Source of the DNA: Isochrysis galbana
Lineage: Eukaryota; Haptophyta; Isochrysidales; Isochrysidaceae
Assembly: GCA_018136815.1 (NCBI GenBank)
Contig: CM030937.1
Coordinates: 1,809,889-1,873,888, forward strand
Length of the DNA: 64,000 nucleotides
Direction of reading: 5' to 3'
Below are positions 8,355 through 19,895 of the stretch, one piece after another. The translations under genes were made by a program, and so were the position numbers. Numbering within the stretch: the first letter of the stretch is position 1; every line of letters begins with the position of its first letter. The notes below the pieces were generated by a model that saw only the letters and a program-made list of their open reading frames with translations, did not search any database and was not told the DNA's origin.

Positions 8355-11300
8355 CTACTTGGACGCTCCCGCCGCCCTCAGGCCACCCCCTCGCGCCAAA
8401 CGTGACGAGGAGCGCGAGTGGCCCATCTCATTGGGCATTGGCGTGCTCGAGCCTGAGGAGGAGGCGGTCTCCGCCATCTTCGCCGGGCCGGAGCCGGTGC
8501 GCGAGTTTGCGTGCATCGGCATGCCGGTCCCGCCGGCCCTCTCGCTGTGATGCCTGCGCTCCATCACTCTACTGCGCGACATTCCGGCCGGCGCGCTCGA
8601 CAGGCGCGAGTTGGACATCTCACAAGCGAAAGCGGTGCACATCGAACCTCCGGGAGATGTGTCGCCGGCGGCCGCCGATTCTGATAGCGAGTCGAGCCCG
8701 GTGGTCGCCCTGCGCGAGCGCGCGGCGCGTGACGGGGCCTCTCCGCCACCTATTCCCGCAGTTCCGCCCGCGTCAGCGAGCAGCCCTTGGCCAACGAGCG
8801 AGAACGACGGGGAGCGTTCCGCAACTTTCGATGCCGCTGTCCTCGCTGCGCTAGACGTTGCGCGTGGCGACGGGCGAGCGCTTGCGTCCCGAGATTGAGG
8901 CGGCTCCGGTACGCTTGTCGAGGACCCGCCTAATCCCAATCCTGTCGCCTCTAGGCCTGCAACCTTCGCCCCATTTGGGCGTGCACTCGGCGTGGCCGGT
9001 GTAGAGGCGCGCGACGATCGCGTCGCCGCCTCGCGCACGATCTCGCCGACGGCTCGCCGACGCTTAGAACTGCATGGCGACGGCGAAATCTGCTCTAGCA
9101 GCGCTTCAGCGCCCTCTACCCCATCCTCGTCAGTGGACAGGAGAGCCGGGACGACGGCCGCAAGCGATAGGTGCGACAGCCGGTTCGCCACGCCCTGGAC
9201 GGGTGAGCGGCCGTCCTCGGCGCTCGCCTCGTTGGCGGGAGGCTCGCCATCGCCGTCGGCGCCCTCTGCCGCGGCATCCTGAGTGTCGCCGACGAGGCTG
9301 ACAAGCTGCAGCAGCTCCTCCCCGCCTCCGTGGCACCCTTCACAACCACGCAGCAACCGCTGCACCTGCGTCGCGTCGAGCAGCACCGCCTGGGGCGCGC
9401 TGCCGCCCTCACCTTCGGCTCCACCCGCCTGAAGTAGCTGACCCATCCCTTTGCGCACGGCGACCGCTTGCGCCTCCCTCTCGGCTCTCAGCACGCACAT
9501 CGCGGTGTTTTGAAGAGACAGGCGGAGCACCTGCAACCTCTGCACCGAGACAATGCGGGAGGGCAAGTCGCGCACGAGCTGGATCATCCGGGAGCGATTT
9601 GCTTCTATGGCTGCGAGAATGGACGCTCTCTGCTCGTCGAGCTCCTCCTCATCGGCCTGCCCGTCACGGGCACCCGCCTCACCGTTGTGGCCGCCGGCTT
9701 CAACGGCTGTGTGTTCGCCTCTGCTACCGGTGGAGAAGCAGATGAGTCGCAGCAGTGTGTCGTAGTAGTCGTCAAGCAGGCCGACATGCTCGTTGAGGAG
9801 CGCCTTGCTCTCCTGTTCAATCGCCTGTGCGTCCTCCTCCTCCATCAGGTCGAGCATTTGGTACATTTGTAGCGCGCGAGGCTGGGTCGCCGCGGCGTGC
9901 GTGCTTGTAGCCGCCGCGGGGGCGACCGAACTGGTGTGCTCTGCGACGGGGCCTTGCCCCCCAAGGCCCTCGCCCCGCGACCTGCCGGTCTCGCCTCGCC
10001 CAGCCACCACGGCGGGCGTGGCTGTGGCCCACCGTTCAGCGGTGGCCAACGCGCCGTTGGCTCTGCCAGGCTCCGTCCCAGACGCAGGCAAGCTCTTGCC
10101 AGCTTTGGATTGAGGGCCCGAGGACGAGGACTGAGCCATCGGCAACCTTGTTGCGACGCTCGCCACCCTTAGCTCCTGCAGTTGCGCCTGCAGCCTCGCC
10201 ACCTCGTCCCAGGCATGCTGGGCCTCGCGACGCGCGGCAGCCGCCTCGGCCTCGGCCTTTGCGCCGAGCCTTCTGCCCTTGCCACCATACGGTGCGTCGT
10301 CCTCCGACTCGCCATCGACCGCCTCGTCCGCCATCTCATGATCCATCGTCAGCTCCGGCGTCGAGGTCTGCTCGCGGGTCGCGACGCCCGGCGTCTTGCC
10401 TGCCGCCCCACCTCGCCGCGCTTCGCCGCCGTTGGCGGACGGCGCGTCTGCGCTGCGAAGTGGCGCCGCCCGTACCGGTGTGTTACCTACAGTCGAGCGG
10501 AGCTTGTGCTTCAGCATTTCGAGCTCGGACAACACGTCAGGTGGAACTGGTGTCGCCTCCTCTCGCTGGACGTTCACCACGATTGGAAGGTCATCGCGCG
10601 GCTTGATATTTTTGGCGCGGTTGGCGTACTTGAGTGAGTTGAGCGTCTCGTCGAACTGGTCGTGCGAGGGTGACACGTTGGCGATCATCGCAGTGAGGCA
10701 CTTGCCGCCGAGCGAGTCTTTGAGTAGCCGCGTGAGCTTGGAGTCGCGGAACGGCACGTGTGTCACGCGCCGCGTCCGGTCGGCCAGTGCGTTGATGCAG
10801 TTGCCCAGAGCGAGCAGGGACCGGTTGATGTTGGCACCCTCAGTAAGCCGCGCGCCCCGGTTGCCCGTCTTGGTCTGGCGCTCCGAACCGGCGAGATCAA
10901 TCATGGACAACTTCCCCACGCGGGTGGCGCTCGCGTCGTAGCGTGCCTTTGATCGCACCGTCAGCTGCAGCACAGCGTGCGAGCGCGACGAGACCTCGTT
11001 GCAGCCAGTCGCCTCGGTAGTGCGGTGCAGGTTGCCCTGGTGGATCAGCTCCATCATCGCGCGCGGTGTGTTGACCACGCGGTCGGCAGCGCCCGCAACG
11101 TACGTGCCCTTGGAGGGCACCTCGCGCACCTCGAGCACCGCGTCGGATGGCTGCAGTAGGTCCTTGATCTTCTCGTTGTAGATCTCTATATACTGCATGC
11201 TGATCTTGTACTCGGCCTCATCGTCAGCGGCCGTCATGCGCGCCACCTCCTCGAGTGTCAGCGGGATGACGCCCATCTGCTCAAACGAGCCCATCATCGT

Positions 11301-11874
11301 GAACGTTTTACCCGCGCCCGTCGCCCCGTAAGCGAAGCAGCACGCGTTATACCCCTGCACCGCCTTGGCTGCGAGCGGCTTGGCAGTGGCGGCGTAGACC
11401 TCCTCCTGGCTCGCGTCAGGCCCAAAGGCGTAGTCGAACGCGTAGTTCTTGGTCTTGTACTGGCCAAGCCGCAGGTAGTCAATACCGCCCATCTTGTCGT
11501 CTGGATCGTTGACCTACGCCCGACGGGCGGGTGACGTGCTTGTACGTATGTGCGCACGCGCGTGCGCGTGTGTGTTTTGAGTCTGCGTGTGTCTCAAGTC
11601 CGTGGTAAGACGCGCAGCTCTATGGGCCCTCTGCCCATGTACGCCTGCACGCGCATCCACGCACCTCTCCTTCTCTCCCGCGCGCAGCTTCGCGTCCGCC
11701 CCCCCCCCAGTCTCCCTCTCCCGTCCTCCCCTCCCCCCTGTCCCCAGCGCACACCTTCACATGCTGCCCATCGAGCAGCTCGACTGTCGGCCAGCAGCTC
11801 TTCGCGCTCTCCGCGGGAGTAAGAGGGCGCACGCGCACGCTCACGGTGATGTTGGAGCGGTGCGAGGCCGACAT
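8355..11874 (-). CDS. kinesin motor protein, probably kinesin-8
   Basis: This gene has two exons: 11874-11755 (40 codons, strand beta-1 motif ITVSVRVRPLTPAE) and 11513-8355. They are separated by a 241-base intron with GTGTGC donor and GTAG acceptor, and the join is in phase 0. The product is 1092 residues. The motor domain spans residues about 7-343, with P-loop GATGAGKT (103-110), switch I NEVSSRSH (212-219) and switch II DLAGSE (246-251). The neck sequence LKYANRAKNIK is typical of the kinesin-8 (Kip3/KIF18/19) group, plus-end-directed motors that limit microtubule length in spindles and flagella. After the motor come an Ala/Glu/Arg-rich probable coiled coil (near residues 455-495) and a long Ser/Ala/Gly-rich tail. 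The subfamily call rests on the neck motif only. The G- and A-rich intron is unusual. Confidence 0.92.
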
Positions 11875-11880
11875 CCAAGC

Positions 11881-12209
11881 AGACCCCCCCCCCCCCCCCC
11901 TCTCTCTCCCCTCCCCCTCTCTCCCTCTCCCCTCCCCCTTCTCTCCGTCTCCCTCTCTCCGTCTCCCTCTCTCTTTCTTCTAGTCGTCTATTTTGAGTAC
12001 AAAACGCTTTCCCGAACTCTTTGTTCTTCATTCGTCTTGAGATTCGGTCAATCCAAGGTGAGAGAGGGAGAGAGAGCGAGAGAGAGAGAGAGGGAGAGAG
12101 AGGGAGGGAGAGAAAGAGCGAGAGAGAGAGCGAGAGAGAAAGACTCGTATTTATTACTCTGTAATTTCCTCTCTCTTCTCTCTACTCCGTCCCCCCTCTT
12201 CGTGCGCTC

Positions 12210-12245
<36 letters not shown>

Positions 12246-12330
12246 CTCGCCCGTGTCTCTAACTCTCTCTGGTCTTCCTCTCTCATCTCTCCGATCTATT
12301 TCTGGAACAGACGACCCGATGGGGACCAAA
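11881..12330. repeat. CT/GA low-complexity region upstream of kinesin
   Basis: C17-18 run at 11885, then CT-rich blocks (11900-11980), a GA block (12060-12145) and another CT block (12170-12290). It lies directly upstream of the kinesin start. Frames of up to 289 codons cross it, but they are made of Ser/Leu/Pro or Glu/Arg dipeptides and are not credible genes. Confidence 0.8.
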
Positions 12331-12859
12331 ACGGATGAGAGAGGCGACCGTTGGTTGGCGCCACATCCCGGACGCGCGGCTGTTCACAGGCCATTCCCAC
12401 CATGCTCCGGCAGAGCTCCTCGCACGTCCCAGTCACCAGGGGAAAAAAATTCTTGAAAAAGACCGCTATGCCAGTACTCGTACACCCTCCCCTGGGCTCT
12501 CGTGTCTCGTGTGCATCGCCCTCGCCTTATCCCCTCCCTCCTTCAAGGCTAGGGCTGACCATTAACAGGCAAGTTTTTTGGAAACCCATTAGTAGTTTTT
12601 CAAGGTCGTTACATTAACACGTTGAGTGTTTCTCTGGGCTCCGGGTGTTAACAGGTTGTTTTTAGGGGTAGGGGTAGGCCATAATATGTACATATCGTAC
12701 TACATATTTGGGTACGATTCTGGCAAACTGATATGTCGACATATTTACTACATATTTGGATTTGGATTTGGGTGGCACGGGCCCGGGCGCCAGTACATAT
12801 TTTTGGGCGGGAGCCAGCGGGATAAAGGGGGGGGCGGGGGGGGGGGGGGGGGGGAGGAG
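12331..12859. other. no recognised gene
   Basis: Mixed sequence with an AT-richer part containing repeated acatatttgg words (12690-12800), reminiscent of the 840-940 region, and a G-rich run at 12827-12855. Nothing codes convincingly. Confidence 0.45.
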
Positions 12860-12949
12860 CGAGCGTGTCAGAGCAAGGCTCATCTCACTCTTGGAGATGG
12901 CCTGCGAGGGCGCGCCGGCAGCTAGCGCGGAATGCGGTTCTTGCGGGGA
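12860..12949. repeat. short dispersed repeat, inverted copy at 19605-19685
   Basis: The block from gagcaaggctcatctcactc through gctagcgcggaatgcggttc-like words is the reverse complement of 19605-19685. A weaker relative occurs at 2540-2580. It is fused directly to the truncated end of the gypsy reverse transcriptase, so it marks a rearrangement or insertion border. Confidence 0.75.
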
Positions 12950-13327
12950 TTGAACACCGAAAGGCAAGTAATTGAACTCGTACTTGCCGCGATGAGTAGT
13001 GAACGCGATGATATGTTTATCGGATTCTTTGATCGGTATACCCCAGAAACCAGATGCCAGGTCCAGGGTGCAAAGGAATAGAGAATCGAGGTTGCCTTGA
13101 CCGGACGACAATCGGTCGATGGCTTCTACCGTGAGGGGAAGAGGGCTGTCTTCTAGACGAAGCTTGGAGTTGACGTCGCGATAGTCTACGCAGAAACGTA
13201 CGGAGCCATCCTTCTTAGTGACTAACACGACTCGAGAGGCCCACGACGAATTTGATTTCCTAATGATGCCCGCGGACTCCATCTTGCAAACTTCGTCCTC
13301 TATGATCTTCTCACCCTCTCGTCCAAC
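12950..13327 (-). pseudogene. Ty3/gypsy reverse transcriptase fragment
   Basis: 126 codons on the minus strand carry the N-terminal half of an LTR-retrotransposon reverse transcriptase: AGIIRKSNSSWASRVVLVTK, KDGSVRFCVDYRDVN and LFLCTLDLASGFWGIPI with its catalytic-block aspartate, then LPFGVQ. The protein stops being retroviral-like immediately after FGVQ, before the YxDD box, where the 12860-12949 repeat begins. Neither RNase H, integrase nor LTRs are recognisable nearby. Upstream Pro/Ser-rich sequence (13300-13548) may be gag-like or unrelated. Confidence 0.85.
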
Positions 13328-13549
13328 TCTGTGGAGATGGATTGTTCCCAGGATCCGGGTAAGGCTCCTGAGACTCCATCCTTGGCAACCCACGCGTCCG
13401 TAGGCGGCCTATCGACTTGGGTAGCGGGTGAAGATACTTGGGAAGGCTTGGGCACGGGTGCAGTGGTGACGGGGTCCGCGCGCGGCGGCGAGGGCGGATT
13501 TGGCGGTGCAGAGGGCGGTGATGGGTCCATAGGAACAGATTGAGTCAAT

Positions 13550-15025
13550 TTCTAGTGGGTGATTACTAGCGAGAGACCACACACAAGGCAGTAGGGGCTC
13601 AAGGGTACGAGGGGTCACGGTACGGCTTCGATCGCAGAGCGCTGCGACGGCTGCTGGGTGCGTACGAAGACACGCCACACCACTTTCTAACATAAACAAG
13701 GGCAACACGTAATAAACACGGGAGCGAAAGCCACGGTGGGTCAACAGAGAGAGCAAAGAAGGAACCAATTGGCCAGAAGAGAACTCGTCGTCTCGTCGTC
13801 CTAGAGAAGGATTGCACACAGAAAAGGCGCGAAAGGGATTCATCCATGCTTAGTGAAGATCCTACAAGATTCATCGGCGAATAGCGTCTCAACGCGAGCA
13901 CAGCGGCGTGCACTTTACCTATAGCTTTTCGTAGCTTAGCCATGGAGTAGCTGGTAGACTTAAAAAGTCTAGAAGCTTACAGAGGTGTTAGACTTACAGA
14001 GTCTAGATGCTTGAGGTTCTTAAGGGTGTACTTTAGCAAGCAAGATGCTCGCTACTTCCTTGGTCTTCATCCACACGTGCTTACTACTCCCTTGATCTCC
14101 ATGCCTGGGTGATCAGTCCAGAGCTAGAGCATATTCATATTCCGAGTAGAAAGAAGCCTGTAGAAGCTGCTTGGCCACGTGGGTATAATGGTAGACCAAC
14201 ATTGAATGAAGTGTAGTGATTGATAGAAGCGTGGAGACGTCGTAGACGTAGAGATAGACATAAGAACGAAGATTGATGACTTAACATCGCGGTTATAACG
14301 GTAGAGCGGAAAATAGCGAAATAGCCTGCAGAGGCTCGCGAATGCGACACCCCCCGACTAAGATCGAAACATCCCCTGATGTTGAGCGGTCGGACGGACG
14401 GTACGTTCGATAACCCTATCATCGAGAGAAGTGGGGCGTTGCGGTTCCTCACCTTTGCGTGCCACATGGCGACAAAGCGACAGCGGTGACGGTGGCGGAG
14501 AGCAAGCGTCCAATCGGTAGCGTTTCCTCAGAGCAACAAACAATCGAAGATCGAGCAATATTTCATAGCACATCGGACATCGTAGGCGTGGCCTTTTCTA
14601 TTTCTATCGGCTATCGGGGATTCGAACAGTTACGCGAGTTCTGAGCCATTTGGCACAGAATAGCGGAGATCGGAGATCGGATATCGGAGGATCGGAGACT
14701 TCAAGAATCGGATGCATTCGTAATCAAAATATCGGACTGCGGAATAGCGTTATCGAGATGAGAGATCGATCGAGCGATGATGTTATCCTAGGAGACATTC
14801 CCAGGCATCGACATTGACATTGAGTACTAGGAGTTATCGCGACCAACCCTAGTAGAAGCGAGGTACCATATCATGTATTGCGACATCGTGGTGAATTTGA
14901 ATTTGAACCCTCGGATCCGATGTTAGGTTAGTACAAACTTGGCAACCTCACGCGGCGGTTGTAGTTTGACTCACCCTACCCCACCCTTTTGTTTCTCCCT
15001 TTTACAGGAGTTTTGCTAACCTGAG
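13550..15025. other. no recognised gene
   Basis: About 1.5 kb, moderately AT-richer than the surroundings, with small internal repeats (tcttagaagctta / tctagatgctt words near 13970; cggagatcggagatcggatatcgg near 14668). Minus-strand frames of 110-144 codons (13409-13843, 14135-14467) lack recognisable domains. It may be the non-coding or decayed part of the gypsy element. Confidence 0.4.
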
Positions 15026-15029
15026 TGTT

Positions 15030-15160
15030 GCGTTGGGTCAGACGCAGGTAGGGGCAATTTCACCGACTGACGTAAGTTTTGTAACATTTTTTGTCAAATT
15101 TGGGTGGTCAATCGAAATCGAAATTTTTGACCAAAATTTGGGGCCTTTCACTTGGAAAGA
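15030..15160. repeat. TTTGGGT-rich dispersed element, copy 3
   Basis: It carries gttgggtcagacg followed by aaatttgggtggtcaatcga and tcgaaatttttgaccaaaat, the same word set as 1285-1440 and 6770-6890. It ends just before the hAT transposase remnant. Confidence 0.55.
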
Positions 15161-15261
15161 AACAAAACTTGGGGGGCCGCGCGGAGCGCGGCGCGCGGGG
15201 CGAGCAATGGTCCGCCGTCGCCGCATCTTCATGGAGGAGGAGGAGGAGGAGGAGGGGCTGC

Positions 15262-15498
15262 ACAAAATGCGAGTTACACTACAACGTTGCGGACGTCGAT
15301 CAATTCACAGCTGACGTCCTTCAATGGTGGCGCGAAAACGGAAAGCTCGTCCCTCACTGGTCGAAGGCGGCGCGCATCGTGTTTGCTTTGTCTCCGAATT
15401 CCGCGTCCTGTGAACGCGTCTTTGCTTTGCTGCGAGTAATAATGTATTCACAGATGCGCAGCAGCGCACTCTCTCGGACCATCTACAGTCTTCTTTGA
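15262..15498 (+). pseudogene. hAT transposase C-terminal dimerisation domain remnant
   Basis: The last 80 or so codons of this frame show the hAT dimerisation signature: LQWWRENGKLVPHWSKAAR, then FALSPNSASCERVFALL and a following MRSSALS. Upstream the frame dissolves into a GGA/GGC repeat and repeat-family sequence, so the catalytic domain is missing. This is the most conserved segment of hAT transposases and often the last recognisable part. Confidence 0.85.
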
Positions 15499-15499
15499 T

Positions 15500-16028
15500 G
15501 AGTCGTTTCAACGGTCGTCGGGCTGCCAGCCATGTGGTTGCATGTTGCTATTCTCCTATGCAGGTATATTTGATAAGCTTGGTGAATGAAGTCGGCGACA
15601 TCTCCTCCGGCATTGATGCGAGCCCCTTGGCATGCAACCACATAGCCCTGTGGTGGTGTGTAGCCCTGAATCTTCAGATCTTTTTTTTTTGCCGTTGCTA
15701 TTCTCCTATGCAGGATATGTTTGAAATGTAGGTGTGAGTCTCGGGGGGTTAGGATGTTATATTTGTATAGTCGTGATATTGTGCTCTTTGTTTCCATTTG
15801 CCCCTCAGGCACGCGCTCTACTCAAACAAAAAACGTACGCGACACAGATTCCTCAGGGCCCATTTCAGCGGCTTGTTCTATTAATATCGACCCCCCCCGC
15901 ACGCCACACCTCAGTTTTCCCGGTCCCATTTTAGAGTGCGATTCTATTCTCTCTCCCCTGTTCCTCTCTCTCTCTCTCTCCCTGCCCCTCCCTCTCTCCC
16001 CCCCCCACTCCCCCACTCGTCTCGGCCG
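15500..16028. other. intergenic and 5' flank of mPGES-2-like gene
   Basis: A short direct repeat (gttgctattctcctatgcagg at 15543 and 15695, 22 bases) occurs here. From 15945 a CT/C-rich tract runs to 15 bases before the ATG at 16029. It is on the coding strand and is a likely promoter or 5'UTR element. No other gene is seen. Confidence 0.5.
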
Positions 16029-17363
16029 ATGCTCCGCCGCGCCGGCCTCCGCCTCGCCGCAGGCGGCGGCAGCCTTGCCGCGGCCGCACTGGTGGACCGA
16101 GCGCTCACGCCGCAGGTCCGACCATTCACCGCCGCTGCCGCCGCAACGGGATCAATCGGCAAGGTCCGGCTCTATCAGTATGAGGTGAGGCTCTGCCCTT
16201 CGTTTCTCGCTGCCCTTCCTCCCTCTCTCTCCCGCTTCTCGCTCCCTCTCCCTCTCCTTCTCGTCTGACGCCCTTGCCTTCCTGTGGCAAAACACTGACG
16301 GAAGAAGACCGACTCTTGGCCTGTGCGTAGATCTGCCCGTTCTGCAACAAGATCAAGGCGCTGCTCGACTTGCACGGGCTCGACTACGAGATGGTAGATG
16401 TTAATCCCCTCACCAAGAAGGAAATCAAGCCGTGGTACGTGCGCGCCGGGTGCTCTACATGCACCCGCGTGTGTCTACAGTGGTGGGCAAGAGTGCGACC
16501 GAGCGTGATGCACAACCCTGTTTGTTCTCCGGCTGCTGATCAACGAGGAAATCCAACTCCATGAAGATCACTTGGTAAATGAAAGCTGCACCTGAATTTT
16601 CGAGAGCCGCCCTTTCCCTTTCCCCTGCTCCCCAACACTTCAGGTCAGAGTACAAGAAAGTTCCCATTGCGATCATGACCCCGCTGTCTGGCGGCGAAGC
16701 AGAGCAGGTCAATGACTCGCCGGTTATAGCCGAAAGATTGCTAGACATGATTGATGCCGCCAAGTTGACAAGTGTGCCCAAGTCCAAAGACTTTCGTTCG
16801 GATAAGGCGATGGAGTGGGCACAGTGGTCGGACTCGAAACTTGCGGTGCTTCTCTTTCCCAACATCACTCGGTCGTATGCCGAGGCCTTCGAAGCCTTTG
16901 GCTATGTTCAATCCGTGCCTCACTTTTCTTATGTCGACAAGCTCTCGAACCAGCTCGTCGGATCGCTCGCTATGTGGCTGGTGAGTTTCTTGCCATTCTC
17001 GGAGCCACCACGCATACGTAATTTCGGACGGTGTGCCCGCCTGGTGACATGCCAGATCGCTCATCCTTGCGCCAACGGTCGCAGGCCCAAGGCAAGATCA
17101 AAAAGAAGTACGCCATCGACGACGAGCGCGCAGCCCTGCGCACTGCACTCTCGCATTGGCTAGATGAGGGCTTGGGCGGCAAGCCATATGCCGGCGGTGA
17201 CGCTCCCCATTTTGGGGATGTGTGCGTTTACGGTTGTTTGAAGGCGATCGATCGTACCACAGCCCACAAGGAAATCATGTCTGAGACACCTGAGCTACGG
17301 CAGTGGTACGAGAGGATGGCCGCCCTCGTAGGGAAAACCCACGGGAGATATGCAGTGGAGTAG
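16029..17363 (+). CDS. microsomal prostaglandin E synthase 2-like / GST-fold protein
   Basis: This gene has four exons: 16029-16184, 16331-16434, 16644-16980 and 17085-17363. All introns are GT-AG, the joins are in frame, and the product is 291 residues. Residues 1-45 are Arg/Ala-rich and may be an organelle-targeting presequence. The glutaredoxin-like thioredoxin fold follows, with VRLYQYEICPFCNKIKALL and the CPFC redox motif at residues 54-57. Next come EYKKVPIAIM with the cis-Pro and NDSPVI, which binds the glutathione gamma-glutamyl group in this family. The C-terminal half is the helical GST domain (WAQWSD, FPNITRSYAEAF, GDVCVYGCLKAID). Animal PTGES2 can isomerise prostaglandin H2 or bind heme with glutathione. 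In algae the substrate is unknown, so a general GST-like redox function is the safe statement. Confidence 0.92.
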
Positions 17364-18111
17364 AGAGTGGGCGCGAGTCGATTGAATTTCTTGGGTGTGC
17401 AAGTTGCCGCATCTGATCCGTGTGGTCACAGGTGCACATCGCGCATGTACACAACCGACTCTCTTGTTTGCCGTGCCCCACACTTATACATATACGAATG
17501 CACAATGCAACGATGCAGCGTCTGTACCCCCTCCCACTGGACCTGGCTAGCAGTTGTCCCCCCTCCCCGATGCATATGGCAAACGGCCATACCGCCGACA
17601 GCTCTTATTCAGTGGTACCACTACTGCGAACATGCACAAGGCCTGCCCAAACTCCACTACTGGATCCCGGCCCGAGGTAGAGATAAAGCACCAGAGGACC
17701 CTAGGCCCCGTGCCATATTTCCAGGTTTCGCTGGCTGGAGTGCCAGGAGGAGCGTGAGGTCGGAAAGCGCAGAAGGCACAGCCGTTTTCGTTCGTCCATT
17801 CGGTGATTCCCCTATTGATATCGTCCGTCCGTGGAGTTTCCATTGAATTATCGGCCGGTCGGCACTTTGCTAGCGCCGCCGAGACCCTTGGGTGCTTGGC
17901 ATAGCCTGCTACGGCCCAGAAGCGGGCTCGGGCCCGATTCCAAAGCTCGGGCGTCCACCGGGATACGCCCAAATCAGGCGGTAGCCCTTGGCCGTTCGCC
18001 GGCGGATCGCAGCGACGGCTGGGCGGCCGAGAGGAGCCTCCCTTTCGACCGGGTGGATCGGTCAGTATAGCCGGCAACGGTGAGTTGGAGTGGTAACTTG
18101 CCGGCGGTGGA
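17364..18111. other. no recognised gene
   Basis: A minus-strand frame of 205 codons (17547-18164) covers most of this stretch but has no recognisable domain and a biased composition. The plus strand is equally open in short frames. I leave it unassigned; a decayed element is possible. Confidence 0.35.
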
Positions 18112-18560
18112 ATGTGAGAGGAAATTTCCGAACGCCAACGCGAACGCCAAACGCGGGAAGGCAACGAAACCCTAACAAGGCCAAGCAGAACCTACGAAGA
18201 ACAGGCCCGGACGACAACGAAAGTGAGCAAGTCCCAAGCAAGAACCGGAACTCAACAAGAAACAACAAGCCTTGCAAGAAGCTAAACAAGCCTTCACAAG
18301 GTAGCCTGAGAGCCTGAGACAAGCGCGCAGCGAGCAACAGGCGACCTGGCTCCTTTGGGTCAAGATTACCGAAAGGGAAAGGAGGAAACCTGGAATCTAG
18401 ACCTGACAAGCAGGCTAGAAGGAACGGAACGAGAACTCGAATTCTAGACCGCTAGGGACGAACCCTACCAACCTAGAAGTAACTGAGCTTCACCGTGTGG
18501 CCGCACGGCGAAGGACCTGGAAATAAGAGCCTGAAAATCGCATCATCTAGGATGAATGCG
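18112..18560. repeat. ~450-bp dispersed repeat, copy 2
   Basis: Same-orientation partner of 3324-3790, beginning ggaatgtgagaggaaatttc. This copy lacks several short insertions of the first. There is no reading frame of note. Confidence 0.85.
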
Positions 18561-18589
18561 ACACAGTCGCCTGCCACCACCTCCAAGGC

Positions 18590-19500
18590 CAGGGACTGTA
18601 GTTAACTATCAACGTTGGGGGGCACTAGTTAGTAGCCATTTGAGGGGTAGTTAGTTAACTAGTTGTATGTATTTGGCGGTAGTTAACTGCTAGTTACGTG
18701 GTTTCTGACTTTCTAAGTTGGTGGTTAACTAGTAGTTATCTAGTAGCTAGTACGTAGCTAGTAGATATAAAATATTATAATAATAGAGATGAATTATGAT
18801 ATGTACTGTACAAGGAGACCCCCCTCTCGCCTTCCCTCCAGTCCCTCAATCCCTGCTCCCTCCAACCTCCGTCCAACGCCGACGAACTCCGACGATGGCG
18901 CCAAGGAGGATTTCGAGACCGTCGAGCAGCTTGCCAATAACGCTGCAGTTGCAGTTGCAGGGCAGGACGACGAGGTCGAACGTGTGTTTTTACGCGGCCG
19001 GAGCAATGCATGGTGATGGTGACCTCCGTAAGGCTGTGAAGGATTCGACGCTCGAGCGCTAGCTTGTGGCAGCGTACAACACGGATTGAATACTACTACC
19101 TACTATACTAGTAGCTAGTAGTAGTAATAATAATGGAGGAATGTAAGGTAATAAGTCTAGACGCTAGACGTCTGGCTAGAAGACTTGTGACTGGTTGTGT
19201 GAAAGCTTTCGAGGATAGTTATGAGCTGTGGCAAAACATAATTGTTATCATTCATGCGTTTGTATTTCACTTTACCCTATCTAGGTTTAGTTATGGTGAT
19301 GGTGGGCCGCGCGCAGCGCGAAGCTCCGACGCCGTTCGTGTAGTTAACTGCGAAGGAGGCTTGCTCAGCCCTAGTTACTTGCGAGTCAATAGTAGTTACT
19401 TGCGAGTTGGGGGCAGTTAGTTAACTACTTGCGTTATTTAGGAGGTAGCTAACAACCACTAACTGAGTTAACTAGTTAACTGCTTCTCCTAGTCCCTAGC
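18590..19500. repeat. TAGTTAACTAGT-rich region
   Basis: Two clusters (18595-18765 and 19340-19490) are made of degenerate tagttaactagtagttagta words, which are largely self-complementary and recur in both orientations. Between them lies about 570 bases with a short plus frame (18789-19016, 75 codons) without known domain. The layout of two similar AT-rich borders around a core suggests a non-autonomous element, but no clear target duplication is seen. Confidence 0.5.
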
Positions 19501-19604
19501 CTTGACCACCTCCCACAAGCCTCCTTCCACACTTCCGCGCCCTCCGTGCGTCGTGCGTCGATCACCATGCCCGTAGTCATCCCCGAGGAAAGCTCCATGA
19601 GCTC

Positions 19605-19685
19605 CCCGCAAGAACCGCATTCCGCGCTAGCTGCCGGCGCGCCCTCGCGAGCAATCTCCAAGAGTGAGATCAGCCTTGCTCCGAC
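19605..19685. repeat. inverted partner of 12860-12949
   Basis: Reverse complement of the short repeat fused to the gypsy RT fragment (gcaagaaccgcattccgcgc, tctccaagagtgagatcagc words). It is followed immediately by the 19690-19895 repeat, suggesting that the two normally belong to one element. Confidence 0.75.
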
Positions 19686-19689
19686 AGAC

Positions 19690-19895
19690 TAGCCTGACCC
19701 CTTCTCTCCAACTCCTGGCCGAAGCAGCGCGCGCGGTCACTCCGGAACCAGTGTCTCCATTAAAGCGAGAACTGGGGAAGGGGAAAGGGGCTGACGGTGG
19801 TTAAGGTTGGGTAGTTGGGTAGTAGGTAGTAGGGAGGTACATAAGCACACTGCCTCAGCACATGTAGCGGGGATTTTTAAGAAGATCTTTTTTAT
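19690..19895. repeat. dispersed repeat shared with 34738-34927
   Basis: Shared words include ggttaaggttgggtag, aagcacactgcctca and gtagcggggatttttaagaa followed by a T-rich tail. The same block stands upstream of the retroelement ORF1 at 33104-34675, so it is probably the terminal or 5' region of that element family. A third, shorter relative is at 22197-22233. Confidence 0.8.

Noticed and set aside
8177..10941. Plus-strand frames of 90-225 codons opposite the kinesin gene
   Set aside because: Antisense of GC-rich codons of a clearly conserved motor protein; no domain of their own.
11587..12456. 289-codon plus frame upstream of kinesin
   Set aside because: Made of CT/GA microsatellite dipeptides and overlapping the kinesin first exon in antisense; no domain.
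14590..14645. tRNA gene on the minus strand (gttcgaatcccc word)
   Set aside because: The T-loop word is present but the flanking bases do not form a T stem and no acceptor or anticodon stem can be folded.
17547..18164. 205-codon minus frame as a gene
   Set aside because: No recognisable domain, no signal, overlaps the border of a dispersed repeat; evidence too weak.
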